From NCBI GenBank assembly GCA_004525465.1, contig SPCN01000116.1, positions 1 to 7,034 on the forward strand: DNA of 7,034 bases. The letters run 5' to 3'. The notes below the pieces were generated by a model, which saw nothing but the letters and a program-made list of their open reading frames with translations, was not told the origin of the DNA and made no database searches. Positions 4,924 to 7,034 of the stretch are shown one piece after another (positions within the stretch are counted from its first letter, which is position 1; each line of letters starts with the position of its first letter). Source of the stretch: Chrysiogenales bacterium. Its GTDB lineage: Bacteria; Acidobacteriota; Aminicenantia; UBA2199. The translations under genes were made by a program, and so were the position numbers.

Positions 4924-7017
4924 TTAATGGGTGTCCCCATTCTTCCTTTTATCTTCAAAGTTGGAGCTGACCATCAATGCCGGCAGGCGGCTTTTGCTTT
5001 TGGCATAATCTATCGAGCCATTTCGGAAATCGATGATCCAGAACTTGGATTCCATGAAGCTGTCTCCGGTCCAAATCGATTTGATGTCTTTGCCGAAAAC
5101 GGCATCCAGGAATACTTTTTCAGCTTGCGGGTTCTTTTCCAAAAGGGAAGCAGCTTCCTCGACCGTGGGCAGGCGCCATTTGCTGATGCCTCCATACTCG
5201 ACAGTATTCAGGGATGCGATCCAATCTTCAGTTTTTTTCAAGGTCATTTTGACCAAATTCTGCTGCCTCATCCAGACAAGCTTGGTGGCGCGGTCAAAAA
5301 TCAAGGCTAAACCTGCCACACTCCTTAACTCATACTGATGCCTGAAATTCCCGGCGGGATTCCTTTCCGCGTCAAAAAGGTTCTTGGCGCCCAGCATTTC
5401 AGAAATTTCCTGCTCGTTCAGAGACTTGAATTCCCGCCTTAATACGGCCGCGACCGGCTCGATCTTGGTGGCGGCATGGTTTGCTTCGGCAATTTTCAAG
5501 GGTTTTTTTTCGTTTTGACGAATGGTGGATTTATCATTCTTTATTTCCTCTGTCGTTTCAGGGCTGGTCTCCGGAATGGCCGGGGCGACCGCTTCAATTT
5601 TTGGTTGGGGGGCTTCCGCAATTTTTGGGACCGGCGCCGGGCTTGCCTTATCCGGGCTCCCCGGTTTTTTAATGTAGTCGAAAAAAATGATTGTGAGCAC
5701 CAGGCCGATGATCACAATTATGGAAAATGGAAAAAACAAATTTCTGGCGGCAGGCGATTTCTTTTTTTGCAGGCCTTGGACTGCAACAGCCGTTTGGACC
5801 GGTTTTTCAGGGATCTTGTTCTCGGCTTGGCGCTTGGCATCGAGCGACTGCTGAACTTGCTTCAGCTGGCCGCGCACGGACACATTTCCATATTCAAAGG
5901 CTTTTTTAAACCATTCCAGGGCGTTTTCTTCGCTTTTTTCAACACCTGTTCCCATAAGGTACATGGTCGCGACTTCGGCCATGGCCTTGGCATCGCCTTT
6001 GTGCGCTGCGACTATTTTGTTCTTTAATTTCTTTTCCGGATCCGCCTCCAGTTTTATTTGCAATAATTCGGATTTCGCTTTTTCATTACCCTGTTCAGCG
6101 GCTTTTACATACCACTTTTTTGCCTCATTGATATTTTCCTCGACGCCAAGACCGCAGCGATATATATTGCCTAAACTTACCTGGGCTGCGTCCAGCCCTT
6201 TTTCAGCCGCTTGCAGATACCACTCGCGCGCTTTCTGAAAATCCCGATCCACTCCCAATCCCTGCTCATACAAATGACCCAGATCGTTCTGGGCGCTCAA
6301 ATTGCCCTGCTCGGCCAACTTCTGAATCCAGGCAAACGCTTTCTTATTGTCCCGCTGAACCCCCTTGCCGTCCTTGTACATCCCCCCTATTAGCAGTTGG
6401 GCCCCGTCATTACCCTGTTCCGCTGATTTCTGAACCAATTCAAATCCTTTCTTTAAATCTTTCTCAACTCCATTGCCATTGCAGTACATGGTTCCCAATC
6501 TGAGTTGAGCCAGGTCATTGTCCTGTTCAGCCGCTTTCCGGAAGCATTTGAATGCTTTTTTAGGATCTGGCGCAACACCCGCCCCGTGCAGATACATGTC
6601 TCCCAATCGCGCTTGTCCTAGAGCATTGCCTGCTTCAGCTGCTTCGCGGTACAAAGCCAGAGCCTTTGGGAAATCCTGATCGACTCCCAGGCTTTGCTCA
6701 TACATATATCCCAATTGCGCCTTACTGCCGGCATTGCCTTGTTCGGCTGATTTGCTGTACCATTCCAGGGCTTTTTTGTAATTGCGCTCGGTCCCGATTC
6801 CCTTAATATACATATCTGCCAATCGTTCCTGAGCACAATCGTCGCCATCTTTGGCTGATTTCTGATACCACTTCAATACCCTGGAATACTCCTGCCTGAT
6901 GGTCCCGCATTTTTTACATTTTTCGACGCCAGGTTCCAGGCGTTCAGCGCAGACAAAGCAAACAACGGCTTCGGGATTATTCCCCCGGCCGGAATTCGTA
7001 CTGGGATTTTTTTTCAT
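4924..7017 (-). CDS. Zinc-ribbon, Sel1-repeat, single-TM, DUF1566 multidomain protein
   Basis: A 697-residue protein. Residues 20-37 hold a CxxC...CxxC zinc ribbon (C20, C23, C34, C37). Residues 44-61 look like the second helix of a Sel1 repeat. Seven Sel1 repeats follow in exact 36-residue register (62-313, typical A-Q-x-x-L-G-x-M-Y...G-x-G-V...A-x-x-W-Y-x-K-A-A-E-Q-G-N), then a degenerate 31-residue segment (314-344) and one more repeat (345-380). A lone membrane helix (about 427-448) follows KKK; a Pro/Ala/Glu-rich linker runs to about 520. The C-terminus (about 570-682) is DUF1566/Lcl-like: DRATKLVWMRQ (575-585), KWRLPTVEE (613-621), IWTGDSF (648-654) and FWIIDFRNGSI (659-669). The inferred topology is Sel1 repeats in the cytoplasm and DUF1566 outside. 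Sel1 repeats are protein-interaction scaffolds; the partner is unknown. The ATG at 7017 has only a weak AGG upstream, and the frame stays open to the window edge, so the start is uncertain. Confidence 0.88.
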   Translation of the reverse strand: MKKNPSTNSGRGNNPEAVVCFVCAERLEPGVEKCKKCGTIRQEYSRVLKWYQKSAKDGDDCAQERLADMYIKGIGTERNYKKALEWYSKSAEQGNAGSKAQLGYMYEQSLGVDQDFPKALALYREAAEAGNALGQARLGDMYLHGAGVAPDPKKAFKCFRKAAEQDNDLAQLRLGTMYCNGNGVEKDLKKGFELVQKSAEQGNDGAQLLIGGMYKDGKGVQRDNKKAFAWIQKLAEQGNLSAQNDLGHLYEQGLGVDRDFQKAREWYLQAAEKGLDAAQVSLGNIYRCGLGVEENINEAKKWYVKAAEQGNEKAKSELLQIKLEADPEKKLKNKIVAAHKGDAKAMAEVATMYLMGTGVEKSEENALEWFKKAFEYGNVSVRGQLKQVQQSLDAKRQAENKIPEKPVQTAVAVQGLQKKKSPAARNLFFPFSIIVIIGLVLTIIFFDYIKKPGSPDKASPAPVPKIAEAPQPKIEAVAPAIPETSPETTEEIKNDKSTIRQNEKKPLKIAEANHAATKIEPVAAVLRREFKSLNEQEISEMLGAKNLFDAERNPAGNFRHQYELRSVAGLALIFDRATKLVWMRQQNLVKMTLKKTEDWIASLNTVEYGGISKWRLPTVEEAASLLEKNPQAEKVFLDAVFGKDIKSIWTGDSFMESKFWIIDFRNGSIDYAKSKSRLPALMVSSNFEDKRKNGDTH
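6079..6834 (-). repeat. Seven tandem 108-bp units encoding Sel1 repeats
   Basis: The coding sequence shows a strict 108-base period across 756 bases, marked by the M/L/I-Y of each unit at residues 69, 105, 141, 177, 213, 249 and 285. The units are diverged at the DNA level (no long identical blocks), which points to old duplications. A separate eighth unit lies at 5878-5985 beyond the degenerate spacer. Confidence 0.8.
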
Positions 7018-7034
7018 CGCCTGGGTATGAGCGC

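Noticed and set aside
6618..6848. 76-residue minus-strand frame inside the Sel1 region
   Set aside because: It is an off-frame product of the repeated Sel1 coding sequence; its repetitive look only reflects the 108-base period.

Overview
All five protein-coding genes I can support lie on the minus strand, so the window reads right to left. I see no rRNA, tRNA, CRISPR array, insertion sequence or phage gene. The organism looks like a moderately to highly GC-rich Gram-negative bacterium. A PAS/His-kinase/receiver hybrid kinase, a Sel1-repeat/DUF1566 membrane protein, an exported flavodoxin-like protein and an ArcD-type antiporter would suit a Desulfobacterota ('deltaproteobacterial') or similar anaerobe. 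That assignment is inference from gene style only; no marker gene is present.

Layout in transcription order: (1) 7017-4924, a 697-residue protein with an N-terminal zinc ribbon, Sel1 repeats, one membrane segment, a Pro/Ala/Glu-rich linker and a DUF1566 (Lcl C-terminal-like) domain. (2) 4923-4816, a short intergenic stretch with three inverted repeats. (3) 4815-3097, an apparently soluble hybrid histidine kinase (coiled coil, PAS, HisKA, HATPase, receiver), possibly starting instead at a TTG at 4767. (4) 3096-2978, an intergenic stretch with a good sigma70-type promoter candidate. (5) 2977-2396, a flavodoxin-fold protein with a Sec signal peptide. (6) 2342-1797, a small nitroreductase-family flavoprotein, 53 bases after the flavodoxin and probably co-transcribed with it. 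(7) 1796-1443, a 354-base gap holding 3' hairpins, a probable intrinsic terminator, a strong promoter candidate and a hairpin just upstream of the next ribosome binding site. (8) 1442-1, an APC-superfamily basic amino acid/polyamine antiporter that runs off the left edge, probably only a few codons short of its end.

The flavodoxin/nitroreductase pair suggests a small FMN redox unit, but one partner carries an export signal and the other does not. The antiporter has its own promoter and is probably a separate unit. The kinase has no DNA-binding response regulator beside it here, so its target cannot be read from this window. Long plus-strand reading frames over the antiporter and kinase are high-GC shadows. 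The Sel1/DUF1566 gene is visibly more AT-rich than the antiporter at the other end. I see no convincing novel multi-gene system; the most unusual items are the exported flavodoxin beside a cytoplasmic nitroreductase and the architecture of the Sel1/DUF1566 protein.
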